Part shown: piece after piece, positions 1-6,999 of the stretch
Layout: the number at the start of each line of letters is the position of its first letter
Numbering within the stretch: position 1 is the first letter of the stretch
DNA from: a virus
Direction: 5' to 3' (one strand)
DNA: 49,330 bases
IMG/VR virus record: IMGVR_UViG_3300045146_000098
Location: 1-49,330 of that record
The notes under the pieces: generated by a model
What the model saw: only the letters and a program-made list of their open reading frames with translations
What the model was told of the DNA's origin: nothing
The model's database searches: none
Made by a program: the position numbers and the translations under genes

Positions 1-1
1 T

Positions 2-961
2 GTGTATGATTTACAGCATAATAATAATACTGTATTTGACAAAGTAAAACGATATAGTATTGGTGGATATTCATGGTTAAAGGAAGCATTGGATTGGAAA
101 TTTAACGTTAAATCACCATACGAATACTTTGATAAGTGCAGCAATGATATGCGCAGACTTGCTGGTTTTGTTGTTAAGGATATGTATGGAACCACATTAG
201 AGTCGTGGCTGAATATAAGCAAGCCGCAAAAAGTGGGAATTAATAAGGTGAAAATTAATAAGAAAAAGAAAAAAGATGCAAAAATTAAAAATGAAGATGA
301 CACACGGAAAGGCGGCACGCGGAAAAATGGCGTATGGAATGGTGGCACATGGGATGGTGACACATGGGAAGGTGGCACATGGAAAGATGGTATATGGAAA
401 GGTGGCATATGGAAAGATGGCTGGTGGTATAATGGTACATGGGAATCTGGAATATGGAATAGTGGAGCATGGGGTGGTGGCACATGGAAAGGTGGCACAT
501 GGAAAAATGGCACATGGAATGATGGCACATGGGATAATGGCACATGGGATAATGGCTGGTGGTATAATGGCACATGGAAAAATGGCATATGGGAAGGTGG
601 CTGGTGGTATGATGGCATATGGAATGACGGCACATGGAATGGTGGCACATGGAATGGTGGCGCGTGGAAAGATGGCACATGGAATAATGGCATATGGAAA
701 AATGGCACATGGGAAGATGGCACATGGAATGGTGGCATATGGAAATATGGCACATGGTATAACGGCATATGGAAAGGTGGCATATGGGAATCTGGAATAT
801 GGAATAATGGAGCATGGGATGGTGGCACATGGAAAGATGGCATATGGAAAAGTGGCAGATGGAAAGGTGGAAAAATCTACGATGCAGAACTTAAAAAATA
901 TGTAATATCTAAAGTAGATCCAAAAACATATTTTGAAAACAAAAAAAAGAACAATAAATAA
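2..961 (+). CDS. GxW pentapeptide-repeat protein A (5' end probably outside window)
   Basis: The reading frame is open from the left edge; GTG at base 2 could be a start but there is no visible ribosome site, so I treat it as 5' partial. Residues 1-100 are non-repetitive (aromatic, then lysine-rich). Roughly residues 103-290 are about 37 units of a five-residue repeat, consensus G-[T/I]-W-[K/N/E/D]-[G/D/N], punctuated by GWWYN/GWWYD units. A conserved tail follows (GGKIYDAELKKYVISKVDP). The regular Gly and Trp spacing suggests a beta-solenoid or stacked-Trp rod, similar in period but not in consensus to classical A(D/N)Lxx pentapeptide proteins. The junction DAKIKN and the tail match the next two genes, while the first 90 residues do not. 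Function unknown: structural spike, surface adhesin or internal head protein are all possible. Confidence 0.75.
   Translation: MYDLQHNNNTVFDKVKRYSIGGYSWLKEALDWKFNVKSPYEYFDKCSNDMRRLAGFVVKDMYGTTLESWLNISKPQKVGINKVKINKKKKKDAKIKNEDDTRKGGTRKNGVWNGGTWDGDTWEGGTWKDGIWKGGIWKDGWWYNGTWESGIWNSGAWGGGTWKGGTWKNGTWNDGTWDNGTWDNGWWYNGTWKNGIWEGGWWYDGIWNDGTWNGGTWNGGAWKDGTWNNGIWKNGTWEDGTWNGGIWKYGTWYNGIWKGGIWESGIWNNGAWDGGTWKDGIWKSGRWKGGKIYDAELKKYVISKVDPKTYFENKKKNNK
310..872 (+). repeat. 15-bp tandem repeat coding for GxW units, copy A
   Basis: About 37 imperfect 15-bp units of the type ggTggcacAtggaaa. Each unit codes for one G-x-W-x-x pentapeptide. Stop codons are nearly absent in all six frames across it, which explains the long spurious antisense frames here. 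Confidence 0.9.
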
Positions 962-978
962 CGAATATGTTCATTATA

Positions 979-988
979 TCGTATATTG
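979..988 (+). promoter_or_regulatory. CGTATATT motif, candidate phage promoter
   Basis: TCGTATATTG lies in the intergenic space, about 60 nt before the ATG at 1046. It is one of several intergenic copies of CGTATATT (see findings). A near copy, CGTACATT, occurs at 2972-2979 before the PAS-like gene. Confidence 0.35.
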
Positions 989-1045
989 TATGTAGTGAGC
1001 ATTATAATCAATTGTAATTAGCTTAAAATAAAATAGGAAGGTAAC

Positions 1046-2023
1046 ATGAAAATTAAAAAATTATCAGAACCCAAGTCAGGTAGCTTTGACAACCTAGATC
1101 AGCAATTTATGGATCCTTACCTTATGTCTATATTAACAGAGGCAAATGTGGAAGTTAATAAAAAAGATGAAACAGGACATAATAAAGATGCAAAAATTAA
1201 AAATATGAAAGGTGGCACATGGAATGGTGGCACATGGAAAGGTGACACATGGAAAGGTGGCATATGGAAAAATGGCATATGGGAAGGTGGCATATGGGAA
1301 GGCGGCATATGGAAATATGGCACATGGAGAGGTGGTATATGGGAAAATGGCTGGTGGTGTAATGGCTGGTGGTGTAATGGTACATGGGAAAATGGCATAT
1401 GGAAATATGGCATATGGAAAGATGGCACATGGAAAGATGGCACGTGGAGAGATGGCGTATGGAATGTTGGCACATGGGAAGGTGGGAAATGGAAAGGCGG
1501 TATATGGGAAGATGGCTGGTGGTATAATGGCACATGGAATAACGGCACGTGGAGTAATGGCCGGTGGTGTAATGGCACATGGGTTGGTGGCACATGGAAA
1601 AATGGCACATGGGAAAATGGCATATGGAGAGATGGCACATGGGATAATGGCACATGGAAAAATGGCATATGGAAAGGTGGCGCATGGCATAGTGGCACAT
1701 GGAAAGGTGGCGCATGGAAAGGTGGCGCATGGAAAGGTGGCGCATGGAAAAATGGCCGGTGGTATAGTGGCATATGGGAAAGTGGCTGGTGGTTTAATGG
1801 CACATGGAATGGTGGCACATGGGAAAGTGGCATATGGGTTGGTGGCACATGGAAAAATGGCACATGGAAAAATGGCATATGGAGAGATGGCACATGGGAA
1901 GATGGCACATGGGATGGTGGCACATGGGATGGTGGAAAAATCTACGATGCAGAACTTAACAAATACGTAATATCTAAAGTAGATCCAAAAACATATTTTG
2001 AAAACAAAAAAAAAGAACTATAA
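1046..2023 (+). CDS. GxW pentapeptide-repeat protein B
   Basis: 325 aa, ATG preceded by AGGAAGG. Residues 1-54 form a non-repetitive leader shared almost exactly with protein C (MKIKKLSEPKSGSFDN, then MDPYLMSILTE|ANVEVNKKD). About 48 G-x-W-x-x units follow, including GWWCN, GRWYS and GWWFN variants, and then the conserved tail GGKIYDAELNKYVISKVDP. The leader contains LTE|A at residues 30-33 and LSE|P at 6-9, both fitting the gp21-type cleavage rule, so it may be a removable capsid-targeting leader (inference). Repeat number differs between the three paralogues, as expected from slippage or recombination. No function is assignable from sequence alone. Confidence 0.8.
   Translation: MKIKKLSEPKSGSFDNLDQQFMDPYLMSILTEANVEVNKKDETGHNKDAKIKNMKGGTWNGGTWKGDTWKGGIWKNGIWEGGIWEGGIWKYGTWRGGIWENGWWCNGWWCNGTWENGIWKYGIWKDGTWKDGTWRDGVWNVGTWEGGKWKGGIWEDGWWYNGTWNNGTWSNGRWCNGTWVGGTWKNGTWENGIWRDGTWDNGTWKNGIWKGGAWHSGTWKGGAWKGGAWKGGAWKNGRWYSGIWESGWWFNGTWNGGTWESGIWVGGTWKNGTWKNGIWRDGTWEDGTWDGGTWDGGKIYDAELNKYVISKVDPKTYFENKKKEL
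1211..1935 (+). repeat. 15-bp tandem repeat coding for GxW units, copy B
   Basis: About 48 imperfect 15-bp units, the longest of the three arrays. Local blocks such as four near-identical ggtggcgcatggaaa units around 1677-1750 look like recent slippage duplications. Confidence 0.9.
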
Positions 2024-2077
2024 ATAACGAATATGTTCACTATGTTGTACATTTATTAACTTAAAAATATAGGCAAC

Positions 2078-2953
2078 ATGAAAATTAAAAAATTATTAGA
2101 ACCCAAGTTAGGTAGCTTTGATAACATAGATCAGCAGTTTATGGATCCTTACCTTATGTCTATATTAACAGAGGCAAATGTGGAAGTTAATAAAAAAGAT
2201 GAAACAGGACATAATAAAGATGCAAAAATTAAAAATATGAAAGGTGGCACATGGAATGGTGGCACATGGGATGGCGACACATGGAAAGGTGGCATATGGA
2301 AAGGTGGTATATGGAAAGGTGGTATATGGAAAGATGGTACATGGAAAGATGGTACATGGGAAGATGGTACATGGAAAGATGGTATATGGGAAAATGGCTG
2401 GTGGTGTAATGGCTGGTGGTGTAATGGCTGGTGGGGTATTGGCACATGGGGTGGTGGCACATGGAAAGGTGGCACATGGAAAAATGGCACATGGCATGAT
2501 GGCACATGGAATAACGGCACATGGAGTAATGGCTGGTGGCATAATGGCACATGGAAAAATGGCATATGGAAAAATGGCCGGTGGTATGATGGCATATGGA
2601 AATATGGCATATGGAAATATGGCATATGGAATGGTGGCACATGGAATGGTGGCGTATGGAATGATGGCACATGGAAATATGGCACATGGTATAACGGCAC
2701 ATGGAATGGTGGCATATGGAAATATGGCACATGGAAAGGTGGAACATGGAAAGGTGGCATATGGGAATCTGGAATATGGAAAAATGGCACATGGAGAGAT
2801 GGAACATGGAAAGATGGCAAATGGAAAGGTGGAACATGGAAAGGTGGAACATGGGAAGGTGGAAAAATCTACGATGCAGAACTTAACAAATATGTAATAT
2901 CTAAAGTAGATCCAAAAACATATTTTGAAAACAAAAAAAAGAACTATAAATAA
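2078..2953 (+). CDS. GxW pentapeptide-repeat protein C
   Basis: 291 aa. The leader (MKIKKLLEPKLGSFDN, then SILTE|ANVEV) and the C-terminal tail are nearly identical to protein B. Between them lie about 41 G-x-W-x-x repeats in a different order, including GWWCN-GWWCN-GWWGI. The downstream flank (TATAAATAACGAATATG at 2945-2961) also matches the flank of copy B, so the duplicated unit is gene plus 3' flank. This is a tandem gene duplication with divergence confined to the repeat array. Function unknown. Confidence 0.8.
   Translation: MKIKKLLEPKLGSFDNIDQQFMDPYLMSILTEANVEVNKKDETGHNKDAKIKNMKGGTWNGGTWDGDTWKGGIWKGGIWKGGIWKDGTWKDGTWEDGTWKDGIWENGWWCNGWWCNGWWGIGTWGGGTWKGGTWKNGTWHDGTWNNGTWSNGWWHNGTWKNGIWKNGRWYDGIWKYGIWKYGIWNGGTWNGGVWNDGTWKYGTWYNGTWNGGIWKYGTWKGGTWKGGIWESGIWKNGTWRDGTWKDGKWKGGTWKGGTWEGGKIYDAELNKYVISKVDPKTYFENKKKNYK
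2242..2862 (+). repeat. 15-bp tandem repeat coding for GxW units, copy C
   Basis: About 41 imperfect 15-bp units. Near the 3' end the usual ggtggcaca becomes ggtggaaca in several neighbouring units, a local homogenisation not seen in copies A and B. Confidence 0.9.
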
Positions 2954-3014
2954 CGAATATGTTTACTATATCGTACATTGTATGTAGTGAGCATTATAGT
3001 CAATAGGGAATGTT

Positions 3015-3857
3015 ATGCTTTCAGGAAAAAAGATTTCAATATTGTGTGATAAAGAAAATTTTGACGAATATCACCCAATTAAAGACATATTAAAGAAACA
3101 TCATGCTGAATTGTGTATTAACTACGTCAATAAAGACACAATTGCTGAACGATGTTGTGATCATCAGCATATGTGTGATTGTGTTATCTTTGACTTTGAC
3201 GACCCACTTGCAGCATTATCTGTTGTAAAACGTCGTTGTGTTGGTTTTGCCAGCATTATGTATATGCGGAAGAAGTTATCAGATATATTACAGGAATTTG
3301 ACTGGAATTGTTTACAAAAATTCGATTTGGTTATCAATTCTCCGCATAATATATTAAGCATTACCGACTCAAGTGATGTATACAAAATTTACGAAAACGA
3401 GGTTATCCAGTCAATCTCTTCGGCGATAATGATACACAGAAAACGCCGTGATGATTATGATAAAATACTGAATGCATTTATTGAAAACTTTTCATCGTGT
3501 AGTAATTATATCGCGCTCACTGTTATTGATGAAAATGGCGTAATTGTTGCTACATCTGAAACGTTTAAAAATTTGTTTGGTGAAAATGTTGTTGGTGCTA
3601 AAGCAAACGATTTCAAGAATGGTTATTCTTCTTTTCATATTGGTGACACAAAAGTAATGAGAAACGCACATGGCACCCATGAACTTAAATTGGTTAATTC
3701 TTATGTGCTTCATAATGGTGTCATTTATTATTTGGAAACATGGGAGATAATCAGTGAAACTAATAAATACAAAAAAGCCATAAAAATTCTTGATAATGTT
3801 ATTGATAAGTGCAAATTAATCGCTAATGAATATAATGTTTTAAATACAGAAGAATAA
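3015..3857 (+). CDS. PAS-like sensory protein with receiver-like N-terminus
   Basis: 280 aa, ATG with AGGGAA upstream. Residues 1-120 look like an alpha/beta domain resembling a response-regulator receiver: KKISILCDK as strand 1, then CVIFDFDDP with acidic residues at the end of a strand. Residues from about 165 to 250 resemble a PAS fold: ALTVIDENGVIVATSETFKN, then NGYSSFHIGD and a final strand pair ending YYLETWEII. The C-terminus is helical. No histidine-kinase, GGDEF or DNA-binding domain is visible, so it could be a stand-alone sensor or scaffold. Fold assignment is from pattern only. It starts a block of closely packed genes (next gene 8 nt away). Confidence 0.5.
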   Translation: MLSGKKISILCDKENFDEYHPIKDILKKHHAELCINYVNKDTIAERCCDHQHMCDCVIFDFDDPLAALSVVKRRCVGFASIMYMRKKLSDILQEFDWNCLQKFDLVINSPHNILSITDSSDVYKIYENEVIQSISSAIMIHRKRRDDYDKILNAFIENFSSCSNYIALTVIDENGVIVATSETFKNLFGENVVGAKANDFKNGYSSFHIGDTKVMRNAHGTHELKLVNSYVLHNGVIYYLETWEIISETNKYKKAIKILDNVIDKCKLIANEYNVLNTEE

Positions 3858-3865
3858 GGACAATA

Positions 3866-4612
3866 ATGGAAGATTTTAACGAACAATTGTCATCAAAACT
3901 TATTGAAAGTGTTGTTCACATTATTGATACAATGTTTCCACTTTTAACACAAGTTCACGCCAAATTGGAAAGTTTGGAAAAAGATGTCAAAAAACAAGAC
4001 AAAGATGGTAGTGAGTTATTGGAAGAAATTCACGAACTTCAAAACGATGTTGCTGAATTAATAAAGCTGCATGATGATTTTGACTACGATAGTGTGGTCA
4101 AGAAAGCAGCTGAAATAATTACTGCACAGGATGTTTTATCTAAGAAGTTTGATGAGATTACACATAAAATTATTAAGAAAGACGACATAAGTATTCTTTA
4201 TCAAGAGTCGCTCAATAAGCTTAAGAACGACATATCGGAAGCGTTTAAAACAGCAGTGGCGAATGGGTCGTTTTCTCCAGAAGTTGTTAAAAAGATATAT
4301 GAGACAATACGCGAAGAAGAGAAACGTGAGATTGTCAAAATTCAAAAAGAGAAGAAAGAAGAAATTAAGTGGTGGGCAGGCAAGTGGTTTTATCTTATCG
4401 GTGCAATTGGACCAATGATAGTTATAACACTTGGCAATATGTGGATAACACAGCACCAACGCGAGGAAACAAAAAAGGAAATTGAGATTAACATAAGCCA
4501 GCAAAAAGAATTAAGCCAAAAAAACAATAAAGATATTCAAGAGCTTAAATCATTGGTTGAAAATCTAGCTAAAACAGAAGCGAATAAACTAAAAATGGAG
4601 AACAAGAAATGA
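3866..4612 (+). CDS. Coiled-coil protein with one membrane segment
   Basis: 248 aa, AAGGA 5 nt before ATG. Residues 1-165 are highly charged, heptad-like helices. A transmembrane segment follows at about 173-195 (KWFYLIGAIGPMIVITLGN), then a second charged helix to the end. Its last codons overlap the next gene by ATGA, so the two membrane proteins are probably co-translated. A role in lysis (spanin-like partner of the following holin-like protein) or in remodelling the host membrane is possible, but no family motif is seen. Confidence 0.6.
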   Translation: MEDFNEQLSSKLIESVVHIIDTMFPLLTQVHAKLESLEKDVKKQDKDGSELLEEIHELQNDVAELIKLHDDFDYDSVVKKAAEIITAQDVLSKKFDEITHKIIKKDDISILYQESLNKLKNDISEAFKTAVANGSFSPEVVKKIYETIREEEKREIVKIQKEKKEEIKWWAGKWFYLIGAIGPMIVITLGNMWITQHQREETKKEIEINISQQKELSQKNNKDIQELKSLVENLAKTEANKLKMENKK

Positions 4613-4887
4613 AACAAATTCTAGACTGGTTAATTGCCAATAAGAATACTATTTTGATGAACGTTGCCAGTGCCTTTTGGGTGCTTTATGGCGTCATTAA
4701 TACAGTGTGGTATCCTAATGGCACACTTCCGCAGCCATGGCAAAATATTCTGGTGTCGGCATCGTTAATATTAACCGCACTAGGTTATGGATCACAGGCA
4801 GCAACCAAAGTTAATACTACTATTAAAAACTTTAGGGCAAAAAAGGCAAAAGAGGTCGCTAAGAAAGTTCGTGGCATTAAGAAATAA
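4609..4887 (+). CDS. Small two-helix membrane protein, holin-like candidate
   Basis: 92 aa. Two hydrophobic segments (about residues 14-34 and 46-63) are separated by a short loop (YPNGTLPQPWQN), and the C-terminus is strongly basic (KKAKEVAKKVRGIKK). Size, two membrane spans and a charged tail fit a class II holin, but no endolysin is recognisable nearby, so this is only a candidate. The start overlaps the upstream stop (ATGA), and its own stop overlaps the next start (TAATG). Confidence 0.5.
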   Translation: MKQILDWLIANKNTILMNVASAFWVLYGVINTVWYPNGTLPQPWQNILVSASLILTALGYGSQAATKVNTTIKNFRAKKAKEVAKKVRGIKK

Positions 4888-5009
4888 TGGATCGAGAGCT
4901 TGATATATTCGACTTTACTTGTCCTATAGATATAGAGGATTATTCAAACATTTCTATAGACATAAGCGATTATACTCTGCCAATTGACATTAAGGATTAT
5001 GATAACTGA
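4887..5009 (+). CDS. 40-aa acidic mini-protein with IDI-x-DY repeats
   Basis: A short frame starts on the ATG of TAATG at the previous stop and ends inside the next gene. The product repeats a short motif: PIDIEDY, SIDISDY, PIDIKDY. Coupling at both ends and the internal peptide repeat support translation. It is too short for family recognition. It may be a small structural or regulatory peptide, or the displaced N-terminus of the next protein. Confidence 0.4.
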   Translation: MDRELDIFDFTCPIDIEDYSNISIDISDYTLPIDIKDYDN

Positions 5010-5361
5010 AGCTACAAAAAACAACATATGGGCGTTCATCGTCTATAAAGGTGAGGACAAGCCCATACCATTTCGTGTATGGTCAAGCCCGACAGCACCG
5101 CGAGATATAACCGGTTACACTTTTGAAGTAACCGGCAAGATAGCATTGGGTGATGTTACCGAGACGATGATGTTCAAATTGGATAACAACCACTTTACTG
5201 TTCTTGATGGAGCAAAGGGTTTGGCATATTTTCTAATTCCAAAAGATACATTGTTGGCATTGGATGCTGGCCAGTACATCACTCAAATAACCATTATCAA
5301 AGGTGATGGTTCGATAAGCAAATCTCATATGTTCACCGTTCGTATTCAAGATGCTGTTTAA
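4999..5361 (+). CDS. Small beta-rich (Ig-like) structural-type protein
   Basis: 120 aa from ATG 4999; a TTG at 4984 in the same frame is less likely. Beta-rich: IPFRVWSSPTAPRDITGYTFEVTG, then DAGQYITQITI and a last strand ending FTVRIQDAV. The layout resembles the N-terminal domain of phage upper-baseplate (BppU-type) proteins and other Ig-like phage proteins. This is a fold-level guess. It sits next to another Ig-like protein. Confidence 0.5.
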   Translation: MITEATKNNIWAFIVYKGEDKPIPFRVWSSPTAPRDITGYTFEVTGKIALGDVTETMMFKLDNNHFTVLDGAKGLAYFLIPKDTLLALDAGQYITQITIIKGDGSISKSHMFTVRIQDAV

Positions 5362-5364
5362 ATT

Positions 5365-6012
5365 ATGACTACAAGACCCGTATATCATAAAGGTGATAGT
5401 ATAGATTTATTTCTTTACTCTTACTTTAACCAAAAGCCGGAAAAGGTAGTGGTTTCTTCAATTGTTATCTTAAATAAAGATGCAACCACAATGACTACCA
5501 TAAGCGGCAGTGAGGTTATGTATGTTGAAAACGGTCTTGCAAAAGTTACTCTCACTGTTCCACGTGCATGGCCGAGTGGCACATATACTGATAAATGGAA
5601 TGTTGTTGTTGATGGTGAAGATAGATATATCGAAAATACGTTTACTATTCAAGATGGTGAATGGCTCATATCCTCTGATGATGCGCATAAAAATCTTGAC
5701 TTTTCTTGGAACCTCCTAACAAAAGAGTTTCGCAAGGGGAGTAAAGAGTATATCCGCATTATTGCTAAAGAGATTTATGATAGAGATTTTGAAATAACCA
5801 ACATTTCATGTAGTTTTATCTATTATAGCTCACCCTATAAGCAAGAGCAAAGTGAGTGGCAAAAGATGTATTGGGAGAACAATGTTATTATGTCATTAGT
5901 GGATACAGCCCATATGCGTGTTTCAGACAAATGGTATGTTCAGGTTAAGATTGTTGACGAAGCTAGTGAAACTATTTTATCACCATTAATGAAGTTTTCC
6001 ATCTATGATTAA
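5365..6012 (+). CDS. Two-domain beta-rich protein, probably structural
   Basis: 215 aa, starting 3 nt after the previous stop. Two similar beta-rich halves are visible: residues 1-98 with SGTYTDKWNVVVDGEDRY and FTIQD, and residues 105-215 with VSDKWYVQVKIVDEASE and MKFSIYD. Each looks like an Ig-type sandwich in which the Kw-v-V strand is repeated, pointing to internal duplication. Its end overlaps the gp4-like gene by 8 nt, which ties it to the late head and packaging operon. Precise role unknown. Confidence 0.55.
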   Translation: MTTRPVYHKGDSIDLFLYSYFNQKPEKVVVSSIVILNKDATTMTTISGSEVMYVENGLAKVTLTVPRAWPSGTYTDKWNVVVDGEDRYIENTFTIQDGEWLISSDDAHKNLDFSWNLLTKEFRKGSKEYIRIIAKEIYDRDFEITNISCSFIYYSSPYKQEQSEWQKMYWENNVIMSLVDTAHMRVSDKWYVQVKIVDEASETILSPLMKFSIYD

Positions 6013-6415
6013 AATACCAAAGCATCTTGGTCGTATTGCCAAAAGAGCGGGGTGTATAGGCGTTAGTGGTAAGGTGAAAACAGTTAAGGGCGGTGTGTGC
6101 CGATTTCGAAGTCTACTTGAACTAAAGTGTATCAAACTCATGGAGTCCTCAAAAAGGGTTAAGTCATTTAGAATAGAACCGTTCTCAATACCCTATACGG
6201 TAAAGGCTGGCAATAGAGTATACAAGAAAAAGTATAAGCCGGATTTTTTGGTTGAATATAACGATGGCACAAGAGATGTGTATGAAATCAAACCAGTGCT
6301 ACAAAATAAGTTTAGGCTTAATCAAATTAAATGGGAACACGCTCGAAGAATATTGCAGAAAAGCGGTGTCGGTTTCAGAATTATAAACGATAAACTACTC
6401 AAGAAAATAATATGA
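6005..6415 (+). CDS. 4: Head-completion nuclease-like protein (T4 gp4 / TnsA-type fold)
   Basis: 136 aa. It contains the expected order of a PD-(D/E)xK nuclease: FRSLLELKCIKLM (Glu), KPDFLVEY (Asp), VYEIKP (E-x-K), then a helix and the strand GVGFRII. T4 gp4 has the same YRS-x-wE, PDF and EIKP pattern and acts in head completion after packaging, and TnsA-like endonucleases share it. Length is close to T4 gp4 (about 150 aa). It lies two genes before the large terminase in an overlapping gene string, which fits a DNA-end or portal-closing role. Catalytic residues appear intact. Confidence 0.7.
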   Translation: MIKIPKHLGRIAKRAGCIGVSGKVKTVKGGVCRFRSLLELKCIKLMESSKRVKSFRIEPFSIPYTVKAGNRVYKKKYKPDFLVEYNDGTRDVYEIKPVLQNKFRLNQIKWEHARRILQKSGVGFRIINDKLLKKII

Positions 6416-6999
6416 AGCACAAAAGAATATTGTCAGAAACTACCTATGGTGAATTTGGCTCAGACCCATCGTTCACTGTTGCATCTGCATTTGTTGATGA
6501 TAGCGAAATTGAAGGAAAGAATTTTGTTCATATTATTAATGATGATCATATGATAAAGCTCAAAAAAGCATATGAGAAAAAAGAAGAAGACTCAAATTGG
6601 CTCTTTCATCTTTTTAATAAAGAGAATGAATTTCCTGGGTATCAAGAGGTCAATAACTTTATTGAAAAATATTTGGATAATATCAATATCTTTAAAAACG
6701 AAGACACATGGAATAAATACTTTAAATTTGTGTTATCTAATACTGAGAAAAGCGGCATATTTCGTTTAGACATTGCAGTTGATAACAAGATAGAAGAAAA
6801 AGATTTGCCAATACCATTTGAATATTTTCGTAAGATGTTTTATTCAATTGTCAAGAAGATGCCAAAGATAATTTATATATATCAAAAAGAAGAACCAGAC
6901 ACTAAGAAAGCAGCAAAGCCAGAAGTTGAAAAGCAAAAGAGTGAGCCTGTTAATGCTGTACAATCAGTTAAAAATAGAATTATCAATGCCGCAAAATAA
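6412..6999 (+). CDS. Unknown protein upstream of terminase; possible gp21-processed protein
   Basis: 195 aa, overlapping both neighbours (ATGA with gp4-like, 14 nt with terminase). The N-terminus MKHKRILSE|T fits the [L/I]-x-E cleavage rule. The middle is helical and rich in acidic and aromatic residues (NWLFHLFNKENEFPGYQEV), with a lysine/glutamate-rich tail. The small-terminase gene normally lies here in T4-like genomes, but I see no helix-turn-helix and no gp16 signature. Small terminase or internal head protein are both open. Confidence 0.5.
   Translation: MKHKRILSETTYGEFGSDPSFTVASAFVDDSEIEGKNFVHIINDDHMIKLKKAYEKKEEDSNWLFHLFNKENEFPGYQEVNNFIEKYLDNINIFKNEDTWNKYFKFVLSNTEKSGIFRLDIAVDNKIEEKDLPIPFEYFRKMFYSIVKKMPKIIYIYQKEEPDTKKAAKPEVEKQKSEPVNAVQSVKNRIINAAK

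Noticed and set aside
276-2897. Long antisense and alternate-frame open frames across the GxW arrays (His/Cys/Met/Pro-rich translations)
   Set aside because: The 15-bp repeat lacks stop codons in almost every frame. These frames have no leaders or ribosome sites, and the sense frame alone keeps conserved non-repeat ends in all three copies.
6412-6999. Small terminase gp16
   Set aside because: Position fits, but no helix-turn-helix or gp16-like coiled coil could be recognised; left as unknown.
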